A stretch of 60,000 nucleotides of DNA from Prorocentrum cordatum (Eukaryota > Sar > Dinophyceae > Prorocentrales > Prorocentraceae), in the NCBI GenBank assembly GCA_963575745.1, contig CAUYUJ010011447.1, positions 773,501 to 833,500 of the forward strand, read 5' to 3'. A program made the translations under genes and the position numbers. The first letter of the stretch is position 1; each line of letters begins with the position of its first letter. Positions 46,940-57,799 of the stretch are shown here, piece after piece. The notes beneath the pieces were generated by a model. The model ran no database searches and was not told where the DNA came from. It was given only the letters and a program-made list of their open reading frames with translations.

Positions 46940-47141
46940 CTTGCACGTGCATGCATGTGTTCGTGGACATGCAGATGTGCATCACAGACACACCTCGATC
47001 TACCCATGTACAAACACATAAACCTGTGTATACCTAGATGTGTGCATACGCATACACACGTATGTGCACATGCACACACATGTGCAACCTCTACATACGC
47101 ACATTAGAGGCAGGCGCGCGCTTCGCGCGCTTAGGTTCTAG
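46940..47141 (+). repeat. CATA-type microsatellite ending in a CG hairpin and TTCTAG
   Basis: A CATG/CACA/CATA region is followed by TTAGAGGCAGGCGCGCGCTT and CGCGCGCTTAGGTTCTAG (47104-47141). It is one of three clear copies of a microsatellite-hairpin-GGTTCTAG module. Confidence 0.65.
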
Positions 47142-47159
47142 CCAGGCGTAAGCATAAGG

Positions 47160-47720
47160 TTCGCGGTGAGACGATGGAGGAAGGAAATGTTGAGGGAACA
47201 AGCAGGAGCAATTATGCCAGATGGAGAAGAGAAGGGTGTGCTTGGGACGTGTCTGGGGAGCACCAGAACAGGAACAAGAAAGCGGAACAGAAGTCGAGAA
47301 TGAGAGAAATGGCACCCGTGAACATTACTTCGATGCAGTACGGCTCATTCGCCCGCTGCTTCACGAGCGGGCAGACTCGCAGCCACCTCCGCCTGCACTC
47401 TGGCCGCAATGGCCGCGTGGCTTCTTCAATGCGAGCGAGACGGTCAAGAAGGCGCGGCTACAGACTGAAGACTCTGGCCTGCGATCGGCATACGTAAATG
47501 ATCTCAACGATCATCGGACCAAACCGTCGGCAGTGCTGACCGCGCCAGGCGGGGGGCGCCTTGGCCCCCGCGATAGCCGGCAGCTTCTCGGCGGGAGCAG
47601 CGCCTGCGCTCGTGGAAGGGGGGACAACAACGGCTACAGCAGCCTTCCTGTCCGTCAACCTGGTGCTGCTGTTCATCTTTCTGTTGCTGTCTGCCACTCC
47701 TCCTGCTGAAAACGTCCTCA
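47160..47720 (+). other. Possible exon-containing interval, unrecognised
   Basis: Plus frames at 47174-47497 and 47221-47709 are protein-like in parts (HYFDAVRLIRPLLHERADSQ, FFNASETVKKARLQTEDSG), and a hydrophobic segment VNLVLLFIFLLLSA lies near 47,660-47,700. They do not form one clean ORF, and I recognise no family. Confidence 0.2.
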
Positions 47721-47981
47721 TCCACCTCCTCCCTCTCCACCCTCCTCCCTCCTCCCTTCTCCTCCTTCCTCCTCATCCACCTCCCCCATCCCTCTCTCCC
47801 TCCCTCGCACGTCGCACCCTGTCATGCGCGACGCGCGCATACCTTCGCGCTCTCGCGCCGTCGCCCTGGAAAGAGACACCTTTGCAGCGCGGGCCCCGAC
47901 GCGCACAGCTCTTTTTGCGCCCCGCGGGTGTACTACTTCCCCCTTCTCCTCATCCTCCTCCACATTTTAACAACATGAATA

Positions 47982-48021
47982 CTAGAACTACGCACGCGCT
48001 ACGCGCGCGCTTAGCTTCTAG
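47982..48021 (+). repeat. CG hairpin with CTAGAACT...GCTTCTAG ends
   Basis: CTAGAACTACGCACGCGCTA then CGCGCGCGCTTAGCTTCTAG. Same design as 54703-54743, but with no adjacent microsatellite. Confidence 0.7.
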
Positions 48022-48219
48022 CCGAATCCGCAATCTTTGTCAATAGGCTTTGCACGAATCCACACAACTGGAATACCAAAGGAAAAGTGCCCCGTGCGCA
48101 GGCCACCCTAAGCGCGTGGTGCCAGGCCTTCAGGTGGATAACAACGGGTTTGTGGGGCAATCACGGAGTCCGTCGACCCCTTTGGGGTCATCAATACGTG
48201 TGAGATTCTCCCCAAAAAA

Positions 48220-48670
48220 CAATCCCCCCCAGACATTGCAGCGGAAAGTGCTGAGCGAACTGTGCCCGTTTGATGTTGGGATACCCACAGTCAAACGGGC
48301 AATCGGCAACAGTTCCCTTTCGATTCCCTCCTTGACAGTGGGGATCCCATTATAAGATCAACAATCGAGTACCCCGATAACCCATTTGACAATTGGGCGA
48401 TCGGAGCTCAAATCTCCCGCCTCGGCCAAGCCCCCCCCGATTGCTCATTTGAATGTGGCCCCCCACGGTCAAACAGGCAATCGGAGTGCAATTCCCGCGA
48501 CTCGCCCCCCCGATTGACAGTGGGGAGCTCGACGCCCGCGCCTCGGCCTGCCTCCCCGATGGTCCGTGTGACGGTGGGCCCCCGCTGTCAAATCGAGAAT
48601 CGGACTCGGACTTCCTTGGCCGCCCAGACCTGGCCTCCAAAGAAGCCATTTGACAATGGGGCCCTGCTGC
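48220..48670. repeat. Diverged repeat family with TTTGAC/GTCAAA inverted motifs
   Basis: Recurrent ATTTGACAATGGGGC, CACAGTCAAACGGGCAATCG and CCTTGACAGTGGGGATCCC blocks, at least seven times in 450 bp in both orientations. Confidence 0.55.
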
Positions 48671-48939
48671 CACGTGCGCCAGCCACCTGCTCCCCCCCGC
48701 CGTGGCTGGGCCTGCACGTTTGCCAGTGGAGCCTCGCTGGCTGCCCATGTGGCACTTTGGCCCCCGGAGCTGCATTCAGGTCGGGCATGTCCTCCTACAA
48801 GCACATTTTGGACGAACAATGAAAAATTTCCAAACCAAAAATATTCAAAAATACGCAAAAATCAAACTATCCTGGCGAAGGACCCAACCATATGCACTTG
48901 TGAATACAGCAATTGTGAATATATCTTCTTCGTTGGAGC

Positions 48940-49760
48940 TCGTGCAGCTCCCTATGGGGCCACGAAGCGCTGCACTGGGTGGGAGGGAACGCATGCGGGC
49001 GGTAGCACTGGGGCCTTCGGTGAAGCTCCCCATGGGGCCACGAGGCGCTGTACTGGGTGGAGGGGACGCATGCGGGCGGTGGCGCTGGGACCTTCGGTAG
49101 AACTCACAATTGGGCCACAAATCGCTATACTGGAATGGGGAGCGCATGCGGGCGGTAGCACTGGGCCCGTCGGTGGAGCTCCCTATGGGGCCACGGGACG
49201 CTGTACTGGGTGGGAAAAACGCATGCGGGCGGTAGCGCTTGGGCCGCCGGTGGAGCTCCCCTTGGGGCCACGAAGCGCTGTACTGGGTGGGGGGACGCAT
49301 GCGGGCGGTGGCGCTGGGACCTTCGGTGGAGCTCCCTACGGGGCCATGAAGCGCTGTACTGGGTGGGGGGACGCATGCGGGCGGTAGCACAGGGGCCGTC
49401 GGTGGCGCCCCAAATGGGGCCACGGGACGCTGTACTGGGTGGGAAGGACGCATGCGGGCGGTAGCGCTTGGGCCTTCGGTGGAGCTCCCTATGGGGCCAC
49501 GAAGCGCTGTACTGGGTGGGGGGGACGCATGCGGGCGGTAAAACTGGGACCTTCGGCGGAGCTCACTATGGGGCCACGGAGCGCTGTACTGGGTGGGGGC
49601 GACGCCTGCGGGCGGTAGCACTGGGGCCTTCGGTGGAGCTCCCTACGGGGCCATGAAACGCTGTACTCGGTGGGGGGGACGCATGCGGGCGGTAGCACTT
49701 TGGCCGTCGGTGGAGCTCCCCATGGGGCCACGAAGCGCTGTATTGGGTGGGTGAAACGCA
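48940..49760. repeat. 77-bp minisatellite, about 10-11 copies
   Basis: GCATGCGGGCGGTAGCACTG anchors at 48991, 49068, 49143, 49221, 49297, 49373, 49450, 49527, 49604 and 49681 (spacing 75-78, mode 77). Other unit parts are GGAGCTCCCTATGGGGCCAC and GCGCTGTACTGGGTGGG. Since 77 is not a multiple of 3, reading frames drift, so the long frames across it are not genes. Confidence 0.92.
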
Positions 49761-49810
49761 GGGAGGGAGGAGGGGGAAGAGGGAGGAGGGGGAGGAGGAA
49801 GGAGGAGAAC
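49761..49810. repeat. GGGAGG purine-rich tract
   Basis: GGGAGGAGGGGGAAGAGGG-type sequence after the minisatellite. Confidence 0.8.
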
Positions 49811-49883
49811 GCGGGGACCGTCTCTTCAAAACGAGGACCCAACACCACAGGATGGCTGGAGAAAACCTTCCCCAGACTACTTT

Positions 49884-50150
49884 TTGATGATTTGGAATAC
49901 TCCTCCTGTAGAGGGACATACCCGACTTAAAGCTACATCCATGCTGGAAGGGCCTCATGGACCATGGGACATCGAATTTGACAGCTTCCATTTCCAGCCT
50001 TCCATTGCTCGCGCCATCCAGAGCGTCTCCATGGCAATGTCCACCGTTCCTTTGGGTGCGCGGCCATCCCATCTGCGTTCGGTCGCGAAATCATTGCGGC
50101 CCCGTTGGCACCGAAACCCCAAATTCGAAACAACTGGGTGCAGGCGGTGA
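49884..50150 (+). other. Open frame of uncertain reality
   Basis: 88 codons: KATSMLEGPHGPWDIEFDSF, FQPSIARAIQSVSMAMSTVP. Balanced composition for the region, but no domain, no neighbours and no splice evidence. Confidence 0.2.
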
Positions 50151-50439
50151 GCCGTGAGCCTGTTCACCGCCGGAAGCCTCGCAGAGTTCCTCGCGCGCGT
50201 TGTATTATTCCTGGTGGCCACAAGTCTTCGCTCCACCGAAAGCCTCCCTTGCAAGGTGCCGCATAGCGCCCCTCCGCCCAGTTGGGGGCACCCATTCCAT
50301 GGCCCCGCGGATGGCTGGCTGGTCTGATTGGCGTCGGCAGCCAGTGCAGAAAAACCACGCGGCTAAGAATACAGCATTTGCAAATGCTTTGTGCTTTCAA
50401 GGATTTCACGACGAGCTCAATGGGAGTCGCGGAGGAGTC

Positions 50440-51090
50440 CTCTAGGAGACCCTCTTGGGGCGTCGTGGGTTTGGAAATCCTTGGCCCTCTCGTCGGCGGT
50501 CTTGGGGGCCTCTGAGAGGTCTCCTGGCTCTTGGGGGCTGGCGCGGGCTTCTTGGACCGTCTGGAGGCTCTCGTGGGCTGTCTTGAAGCTCTCTTGCCTG
50601 TGTCGGAAGCGTCCCGAGGCATCTTGAAATCCTTCTGGGGCGTTCTTGGAAGCCCAGGAGGGAAGTACCGGAGGTTTGTCGTAGATGCCTGGGTGCGATT
50701 AGATGTTCTCTGAGGCCGCCTTGATGGATGTCTGGCACCTCTCGGGAGCGATTTCGGGCCCCCGTTGAGGGCGCATTGGGCTTCGTGGGGCCTCTTGCGC
50801 GCTTTATGGGGGCGTCGTGGGGCCTCTTTGGGGCGATCTGGAGGCCTCAGCGGACCATCGGAGGCGAAAAGGCAGCAAGGTACAAATCACTGAGCCCCGA
50901 TGGGTGTGTAACTAGAGACTTCCTGGGCCTGTCGGTGTTCGGCTTGAGACTTCCTGGAACCCTTTGGGGCCGCCTTCAGAGTAGCATCCTGGGGCTTATC
51001 GGGGCCTGTTGGGCGCCTTTTGGGAGCGTTGGGCCGTCTGGAGCCCCCCTCTTTGAGCGTCTTGAGACCATCTGGCGCTGTCTAAGGTTC
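50440..51090. repeat. 11-bp GC-rich array
   Basis: CTTGGGGCGTCGTGGG and related units, with an AT-richer patch at about 50,865-50,910. Confidence 0.65.
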
Positions 51091-51170
51091 TAGCGACGTG
51101 TCAGCTGACGTGCTTGGCGCGAACGGAAAGAATCATACGTATGGCAAGTTCCACGGCTTGGACCGAAGCA

Positions 51171-51191
51171 CTTGAGCCTAAATGGCTACGA
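51171..51191 (-). other. Spliced-leader relic
   Basis: On the minus strand this reads TCG then TAGCCATTTAGGCTCAAG. The conserved dinoflagellate spliced leader is CCGTAGCC-ATTTTGGCTCAAG, so 19 of 21 bases agree. Such relics mark reverse-transcribed trans-spliced mRNAs re-inserted in the genome (known in dinoflagellates). The retroposed body would lie at coordinates below 51171, but I see no coding frame there. Confidence 0.75.
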
Positions 51192-51560
51192 AGGAGTTCT
51201 CTTGGGGCGTCTTGGGGGGCTCTTGGCTCTTCTTGAGGCATCGCGGCGGAGGCCTCGTCGGGGCCGTTGTTGGGCCTCTTGGGGCTGTTCTGGTGCCTTC
51301 TGGGGCGTCGTGGGGACCTCTTGGGGTCCGCTTCAGGCCTCGCGGAAGCCTCTCTCGGGGGCTCTTAGGACGAAGGCTAGAAATTTCGGTTCATGTTCCC
51401 CCTCTTGAATGAGCACTTCTTGGGGCCGTTTTGTGGCCCTCTGGGGCCGTCTTGGGCACCCCTGGGCGCTGTTGGGCCGTCCAGGGGCTCTCCTGGGGGC
51501 CTCGTGGCCCGTCTTGGGGCGGCCTTGTGGGCCTTTTGGGCCGTCCGCGATTGCCATGCC
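51192..51560. repeat. 11-bp GC-rich array
   Basis: CTTGGGGCGTCTTGGGGGG units with a patch at about 51,370-51,410 (GCTAGAAATTTCGGTTCATG). Confidence 0.65.
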
Positions 51561-51891
51561 AGGAACTCGACACATGGTGGACCGCCAAAACATGGAAAAA
51601 CCATGAGGAATCAATGATTTGTAGCTCCCCGGGCACTCGTCTGGGGCCTCGGGCGCCCACTGAAGCCTGCCCGAGGCCGTCCTGGCGCAGCCTGAAGCCT
51701 TCGGGGGCCGTTCACATGACATCTTCGGCGCTTTCGGGGTGTGCGGGATCGATTCGGTCGACAATCGTATCAATTTTTGGGTTACCTGTGCGCCCACAGG
51801 GCCACTATGGAAGCCATGAAGGCGCTCGTGGGGCCCCTGCCCCCCCATGGCACGCCAAGGCCGAGGTTCTGGGCCCGCTTCCGGCCTACTC

Positions 51892-51892
51892 C

Positions 51893-51932
<40 letters not shown>

Positions 51933-51950
51933 CATGTATACATGTATTCA
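51892..51950. repeat. (TA)n and CATG microsatellite
   Basis: A perfect TA run at about 51,894-51,926, then ACATACATGTATACATGT. Confidence 0.95.
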
Positions 51951-52129
51951 TCTATGTTAGGCTGAAGACCCCAGAAAGAGCGCACCCCCCCTGAGCCCCC
52001 CCCAAACGAAGTTCGAATCCTCGGGCCTGTCTCGCGCCTTGGGTTTTCTCTGATGTTCGACTCTCCGGGCCCTCTTGGTTAGGCCTCTTTGGGGCTGAGC
52101 CGTCCTGCGGATATCTCGACGCCTCAAGA

Positions 52130-52820
52130 GCCGATCGTAAGCGAAAAAGCGAGAAGGCCAAAACATTGTTTTTCCAATGGGCTTCATTGATTTTCAATTA
52201 TCTGGGCCTTCTTCGGCCAGCCCTGGGCCTCTGTGGGCCTCGGCTTGCGCCACTCTGGAGCCATCCTGGGCCTATCTTGACGCCTCCCGAGCCGACCAGA
52301 AGCGAAAAGGCGAGAAGACCGAAAACATTGTATTTCCAATTTGTTTTTTGATTTTCAAACCTCCGGGTCGTCTAGGATCAGTCATCTGTGCCATCTTTGG
52401 GACTCGTCTGTGGACTCATTTGGGGCCGTCCTGGGCCTATCTTGATGCCTCAAGAGCCAATCGGAAGCGACAAGGCGAGAAAACCAAAAACATTGATACA
52501 ACGGATTTTCAATTCTTTGGGCCCTCTTCGGGCAGCCTTGGGCCTCTGTGAGCCTCGGCTTACGCCTCTCTGAAGCCATCCCGGGGTCATCTTGACGCCT
52601 CTTGAACCAACCGGAAAGGAAAAGCGAGAAGGCCGAACACATTGCTTTTCCAATGGGTTTCATATGATTCCCGACTCTCCGGGCTCTGTTGGGCCAGCCT
52701 TGAGCCTCTTTGGGGCTCGTCTGGGGACTCATTTGGAGCCCCCCTGGGGCTATCTTGACGCCTCAAGAGCCGATTGTACGCGAAATGCAAGAAGGCGAAT
52801 CACATTAATTGTTCGATGGG
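52130..52820. repeat. Higher-order repeat, about 158-bp unit, five copies
   Basis: AT-rich patches with the pattern GCGAAAAGGCGAGAAGACC, ACATTGTTTTTCCAAT and GATTTTCAA near 52,140, 52,300, 52,465, 52,620 and 52,780 alternate with TTGGGCC-type arrays and a CTTGACGCCTCAAGAGCC block. Confidence 0.75.
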
Positions 52821-52924
52821 TGTTCATTGGTGCTCTATTGTTTGGGGGCCTCTTGGGCTAGTCTTGGGCCTCTTCGAGGCTCGAAGACGGCAGCCCAACA
52901 GCGCGCATGCCGAAAATAGCATGT

Positions 52925-53098
52925 CCTGTAGGAGGTGGAGGAAGAGGAGGTGGAGGAGGAGGAGGAGGTAGAGGAAAAGGAGGAGGAGGAGAAGTAGGAG
53001 GAATTAGAAGAAGAGGGGGAGAGGAGAAAGAGGACGAGGATGAGGAGGAGAAAGAGCAGGAGGAAAAGCGGGAGGAGGAGAAAGAGGAAGAGGATGCC
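52925..53098. repeat. GGA-rich purine tract
   Basis: GGAGGAGGAAGAGGAGG units. Confidence 0.85.
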
Positions 53099-53319
53099 CT
53101 GCTTCATGCTAGCACAACCACTCGCCTGAGACAGATTCGCGCCTCTGGGCCCCGAAACGCCCTAAGATGGCCTCAGCTGGTGTTGTCCGGTGGCTCCCGC
53201 CCAGGAACTCCTCACCCATTCCGACTTGGCGGTGGCCCGCTCCATGTCCACGCGCACGCACGCCGCCTGCATTCGAAACTACAAGGAACAAGGTGCATGG
53301 CGCGAAGCGTCGATGCAGT

Positions 53320-53600
53320 CTTGTGTGTATGTATGTATGTATGTATGTATGTATGTATGTATGTATGTATGTATGTGTGTGTATGTATGTATGTATGTAT
53401 GTATGTATGTATGTATGTATGTATGTATGTATGTATGTATGTATGTATGTATGTATGTATGTATGTATGTGTGTATGCATGTATGCATGCATGTATGGAG
53501 GTAGGTAGGTAGGTATGGAGGTAGGTAGGTAGGTAGGTAGGTAGGTAGGTAGGTAGGTAGGTAGGTAGGTATGCATGTATGTACGTATGTGTATATATAT
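53320..53600. repeat. GTAT then GTAG microsatellite
   Basis: A nearly pure GTAT run of about 150 bp from 53,325 to 53,490, then GTAG from about 53,498 to 53,570. Confidence 0.97.
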
Positions 53601-53639
53601 ATACATATACATATATGCCGAGAGTCTGACAACTCTGTC

Positions 53640-56400
53640 CAAATCCCCGTCTGGGCCCCCTCTTGGAGCGGCGTGGGGACTTCCGGGGCTCCTTGGGAGC
53701 GTCTGGGGCTGCTTGGGAGCCTCGTCGGCTATCTTGGGGGTTGGGACGATGTGGGAAGCCTTCTGGGCCATCTGGGGACGTTCTCGGGCGCTTCTCAGGC
53801 TGTCCCGGAGCGTGGGGAAGACGAAAAGGTCAGAACCGGAACGAGCATGTTAAACAATCGGAATTTCAATGTTTTTTGCTTCTTGGGGCTCTCTAGGGCC
53901 GCGTCTGGGAGGCTTCCTCACGCGTCTTGGAGGTATCTTCCAACGTCTCGTGGGCGTCTTTGAGCAAGGTTTGCTTGTCTCGGTAGCCTCCTCGGGCTGT
54001 CTTGGGGGACTCGTTGGCTACTAGGGGCGGTCTTGGAAGCCTTGCGGGCCATCTGCGGACGTTTCCGGGTGCTGCTCGGGCCGTCCCGGAGCGTCGGGAA
54101 GCCGAAAAGGGCAGGACCGGGAAAACAACCCAAAACCATTGAAAAGTCAATGATTGTTGCCTCTTGTGGCTCTTTCGGGAAGACTGCTCGGGTTGTCCTG
54201 GCATGTCTTGGAGGTTTGTTGAAACTCTTGTGCGACATCTTGGGCGTCTTGGAGAGAGGTTTGCTTGTCTCGGGGGCTTCCTGGGGTTGATTTAGGGGCC
54301 TCGATGGCTGTCCTGGGGCGGTTTTGGCCGCCTTTTGCGCCATACGGGGATGTCTTGCAGCGCTTCTCGGGCCATCCCGGAGCGTCGGGAAGCCGATGAC
54401 ATCATAACCGGAAAAACAACAAAAACTATTGAACATGCGATGAGTTGTGCCTCTTGGGGCTGTCTTGGAGAGCCTCTTGGGGCGATCCTGACGTGTCTCG
54501 GAGGCGTCTTGAAACGTCTAGGCGCCATCTTGGGCGTCTTGGAACAAATTTGGTTGTCTCGGGGGCCTCCTGGGAGCATCCGGGAGTTTTTGGGAGGCGT
54601 CGCGAGGCAGCCAGGGGCCCCGGCACCCTCATGATGGGCCTGCCCCACCCCAGGCGCTGGCACGCGGGTTATACAGACACGCACACACACATACATTATA
54701 TACTAGAACCATCGCGCGCGCTTCGCGCGCGCTCAGGTTCTAGCCCAGGCCGGGGGGGCGCTGGACGATCTTGGACAACGCTATCAAGCACAGGCGCGCG
54801 GCGGCATCTGAGGAACTTCTGGGGTGTTCCGCATGCTTCTTGAACTGGCTGTTGGAGACACCTCTTGGGTCCCTTGGGGCATCGGTTCTGCAATCTGAAG
54901 CCGTCATTGGCCGTCTTGGCTGCGTGGAGGCCCGACTTTAGGCCACCTGCGGCCAGATTGAGGCAATCCCGAAGCCCCCAGGGGGCCTCCTGGAAGCAGT
55001 TTTGACGCATCGAGGGCACTCTTGGGCTATTTAAAAGCCTCTTGGACGTCTCCTAGGGGCCTTTTAGGCCCTCGGGAAGCTTTTGGGGTCCGCGTCGGAC
55101 CACTTGGGGGCCTCTTGCGGGCTCCTGTGGGCCTTGTGGGGGGACCGCTCTGCTGTTGGGTCGCGTTCCCCTTCTTGGGCCTCTCTTGGGACTCTTGGGG
55201 CCCTCTCCTCCGTCTTGGGCGCCTCAAGCACCGTCTTGGGGCCCTCGCGGGCCGTCTTGGGGCCCTCGTGGAGGCCTCTTCCTCTTGGGCCGTCTTGGAG
55301 CATCGAGATGCCAAAAGGCCGAAACAAATAAAACCCGTCAAAGCCCAATCGTAAAACAATGAGTTGTGCCTCTTGGGGCCACCTTGGGAGATCTCTTGGA
55401 ATCTCGTCGGCCCTCTTGGGAGCTTCTTGGGGGCCTCTTGGATCCGATTGGGGGCCTCTTGGGACTTTCCGAGAACTTCTCGGGGTAGAAAGCTCGGATT
55501 CTCGGTTCGTGTGTCCTTTCTTGGGCCTCTCTTGGGGCCGTCTTGGGGCCCTCTCGGGCCGTCTTGGGCGCCTCAGGCACCGCCTTGGGGCCCCCGTGGG
55601 CCGCCCAGGGCCCTCTTGGACTCTTGGAAGCCTCTTCGGCTATCTTGGAGCTGTCTGGGAGGCCTCTTCCTCCTCCTCGTCCCCTTCCTCCTCCTCCCAC
55701 TCCAGCTCTCTCTCCTCCTGATCTTCCTCCTCCTGCAGCGTGTTCCGGAAGGCTCAGAGGCCTCATGGGTGTCGGTTTGGATCTCGTGGTTGGCCTGTCG
55801 GGGACGTCGTGAAGGCAGTTTCACAGCTTCTCGGTCGCCGTTTTGGGGCTGCTGTGGGGCCTCCTCGGAGATGTTTTGTGGCTTTTTTACGCCTCGTTTG
55901 GGCCTCCTGGGTGCCTCTTGGGGGCCTCCTGGGGCCTGTTTGGGGCTCCTTGGGGCCTCCTGGGACACTCTTCAAGCGGGAGGGTCGAATTTTGGAGTCG
56001 TGGTCCCCCTCTTGGGCGCATCTTGGGGCCGTCTTGGGGCTCTGTTGGGCTGTCTCGGGGCGACTCTGGGGCTGTCTCGGGGCCCTCTTGGGCCGTCTTG
56101 GGGCGCTTTGGGGAGCCTATTGAGCCGTCTTGGAACGTCGGACAGCCGAAACGGCTGGAAGGCCAAAATCGTTCGAAAACCTTCGTAACATTTGCGATGT
56201 CGGCCTCTGGAAGCGCTCTGGAGTGGCGTCTTGAAGCGTCGTGGAGTGCCTTGGGGGGCCTCTCGGGCCGTCTTGGGCATATCTTGGGCGTCCTGGAGCG
56301 GTCTTTCGGCGACTCGGGGCCCGCTTGGGCCGTCTTGGGAGCCTCTGGAGGCCCTCCTGGACCAGTTCGGACCTCCCCGGCCGCCCCGTCCTCCCATGGG
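53640..56400. repeat. Longest 11-bp GC-rich array region
   Basis: TTGGGGCCGTC units over most of 2.7 kb. AT-rich patches at about 53,825-53,875, 54,100-54,150 and 54,395-54,440 (about 290-bp period, each with ACCGGAA and CAAT) and again at 55,310-55,365. Interrupted by a hairpin module at 54703-54743 and a CCT tract at 55,665-55,740. Confidence 0.7.
54703..54743 (+). repeat. CG hairpin with perfect CTAGAACC...GGTTCTAG ends
   Basis: CTAGAACC and GGTTCTAG are perfect inverted repeats enclosing GCGCGCGCTTCGCGCGCGC. It follows a CACA/CATA stretch (54,676-54,700). Confidence 0.8.
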
Positions 56401-56524
56401 GGGTCGGAGGCGGCTGCCTCCGAGGCCCAGGACGCGGAAACCCGGTAAAAACATAGGGAAAATGAGCCCCGGTACCCCCATGGAGGGTCGAGGCAGCTGT
56501 TTTCGGGCCCCGGGCCTGCTCCCC

Positions 56525-56747
56525 TGGGATACATATATGTATATATACATACATATATACATATACATATATACATTTATATACACATACATACATACAT
56601 ACATACATACATACATACATACATACATACATACATACATACATACATACATACATACTTACCTACATACCTACATACCTACATACCTACATACCTACAT
56701 ACCTACATACCTACATACCTACATACATACATACATACATACATACA

Positions 56748-56783
<36 letters not shown>

Positions 56784-56857
56784 CATACATACATACATAC
56801 GTACATACATACATACATACATACATACACACATACATACATACATACATACATACA

Positions 56858-56891
<34 letters not shown>

Positions 56892-57260
56892 GATATATAT
56901 ATGTATGTATACATATATACACATATGTGTATATACAAAGATATAGGGTGATATGCACACACACATATATGTATATATATGTAGACATACAGAAGTACAC
57001 ACATACGTACAAACATACACACATGCAAACATACATACATAACTACATACATTCATACATGCTTACATACATACATACAGACAGACAGACAGACAGACAG
57101 GCATACATACATGCCTTACTCACCTTACTTACCTTACGTACACGCATACATACATTAGTATATATTCACATAGATACATGCATGTATATTCATATATACA
57201 TGTATACATGTACGTGTATACATGGTTACACACATATGATTATAGATACTGGTATACATA
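56525..57260. repeat. Long CATA microsatellite
   Basis: About 700 bp of CATA with CCTA, CAGA and TATA phases. Confidence 0.97.
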
Positions 57261-57264
57261 CATG

Positions 57265-57304
57265 CTGGAACCACGCGCGCGCTACGCGCGCGATAAGGTT
57301 CTAG
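57265..57304 (+). repeat. CG hairpin following the CATA microsatellite
   Basis: CTGGAACCACGCGCGCGCTA then CGCGCGCGATAAGGTTCTAG. One mismatch in the terminal inverted repeat relative to the 54.7-kb copy. Confidence 0.75.
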
Positions 57305-57489
57305 TCACGGCATCATGGCGCCAAAGGATGCAACGGCAAGCACTGCCATCGACAACGGATCTCATGCCAGAGGGTCCTGACGGCCGACCCTCCTGGAGCC
57401 TTGAAAATCTCGTATTGCGCTGCTTCCTTCCTGGCGTAAGTCCGTCGCAGTGTTTCATTGCAGGAAGGTTCCAGAACTGCCTGGACTGG

Positions 57490-57655
57490 ACCAGGCTGAA
57501 TCGAACGGCCGCGAACCAGCGTCCCCTCCAAGACGAATCGAACCGAACCGGAATGGCCGCGGTAAAGACCCGGACCGAACCGAACCAAGATCGCTCGTGG
57601 ACCGAATGGGGCCGAATCAGACCAATACAAACCGAACCGGAGCGGCAAATCCAGC
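57490..57655. repeat. Degenerate CCGAAC hexamer repeat
   Basis: CGAACCGAACCGGAATGG, GGACCGAACCGAACCAAG and CAAACCGAACCGG recur. Open frames across it are not counted. Confidence 0.45.
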
Positions 57656-57799
57656 CCATGGAGTGGGGAACGGAACCCGAGGCCCAACAGAGAATTGCCC
57701 GGACTCCCTCCCTGCTCGTCATCGTTGTCGGCCTCCGCCTCGCCTTCATTTTTCGTGCTCGCCCTCGTCCTTTTCGCCTTCGTCTCCTCCCTGGCCTCT

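Noticed and set aside
48650-49621. Long frames on both strands over 48.6-49.7 kb
   Set aside because: They read through a 77-bp minisatellite whose unit is not a multiple of three; the repeated peptide has no coding meaning.
54703-54743. Canonical Helitron 3' end
   Set aside because: The base after CTAG is C in three of four copies rather than T, and no Rep/helicase is present; only a looser Helentron/HINE-like reading is kept as a finding.
56192-57304. A 370-codon plus frame across the CATA region
   Set aside because: Tyr-Ile-His-Thr repeats from (CATA)n joined to 11-mer array; no protein signal.
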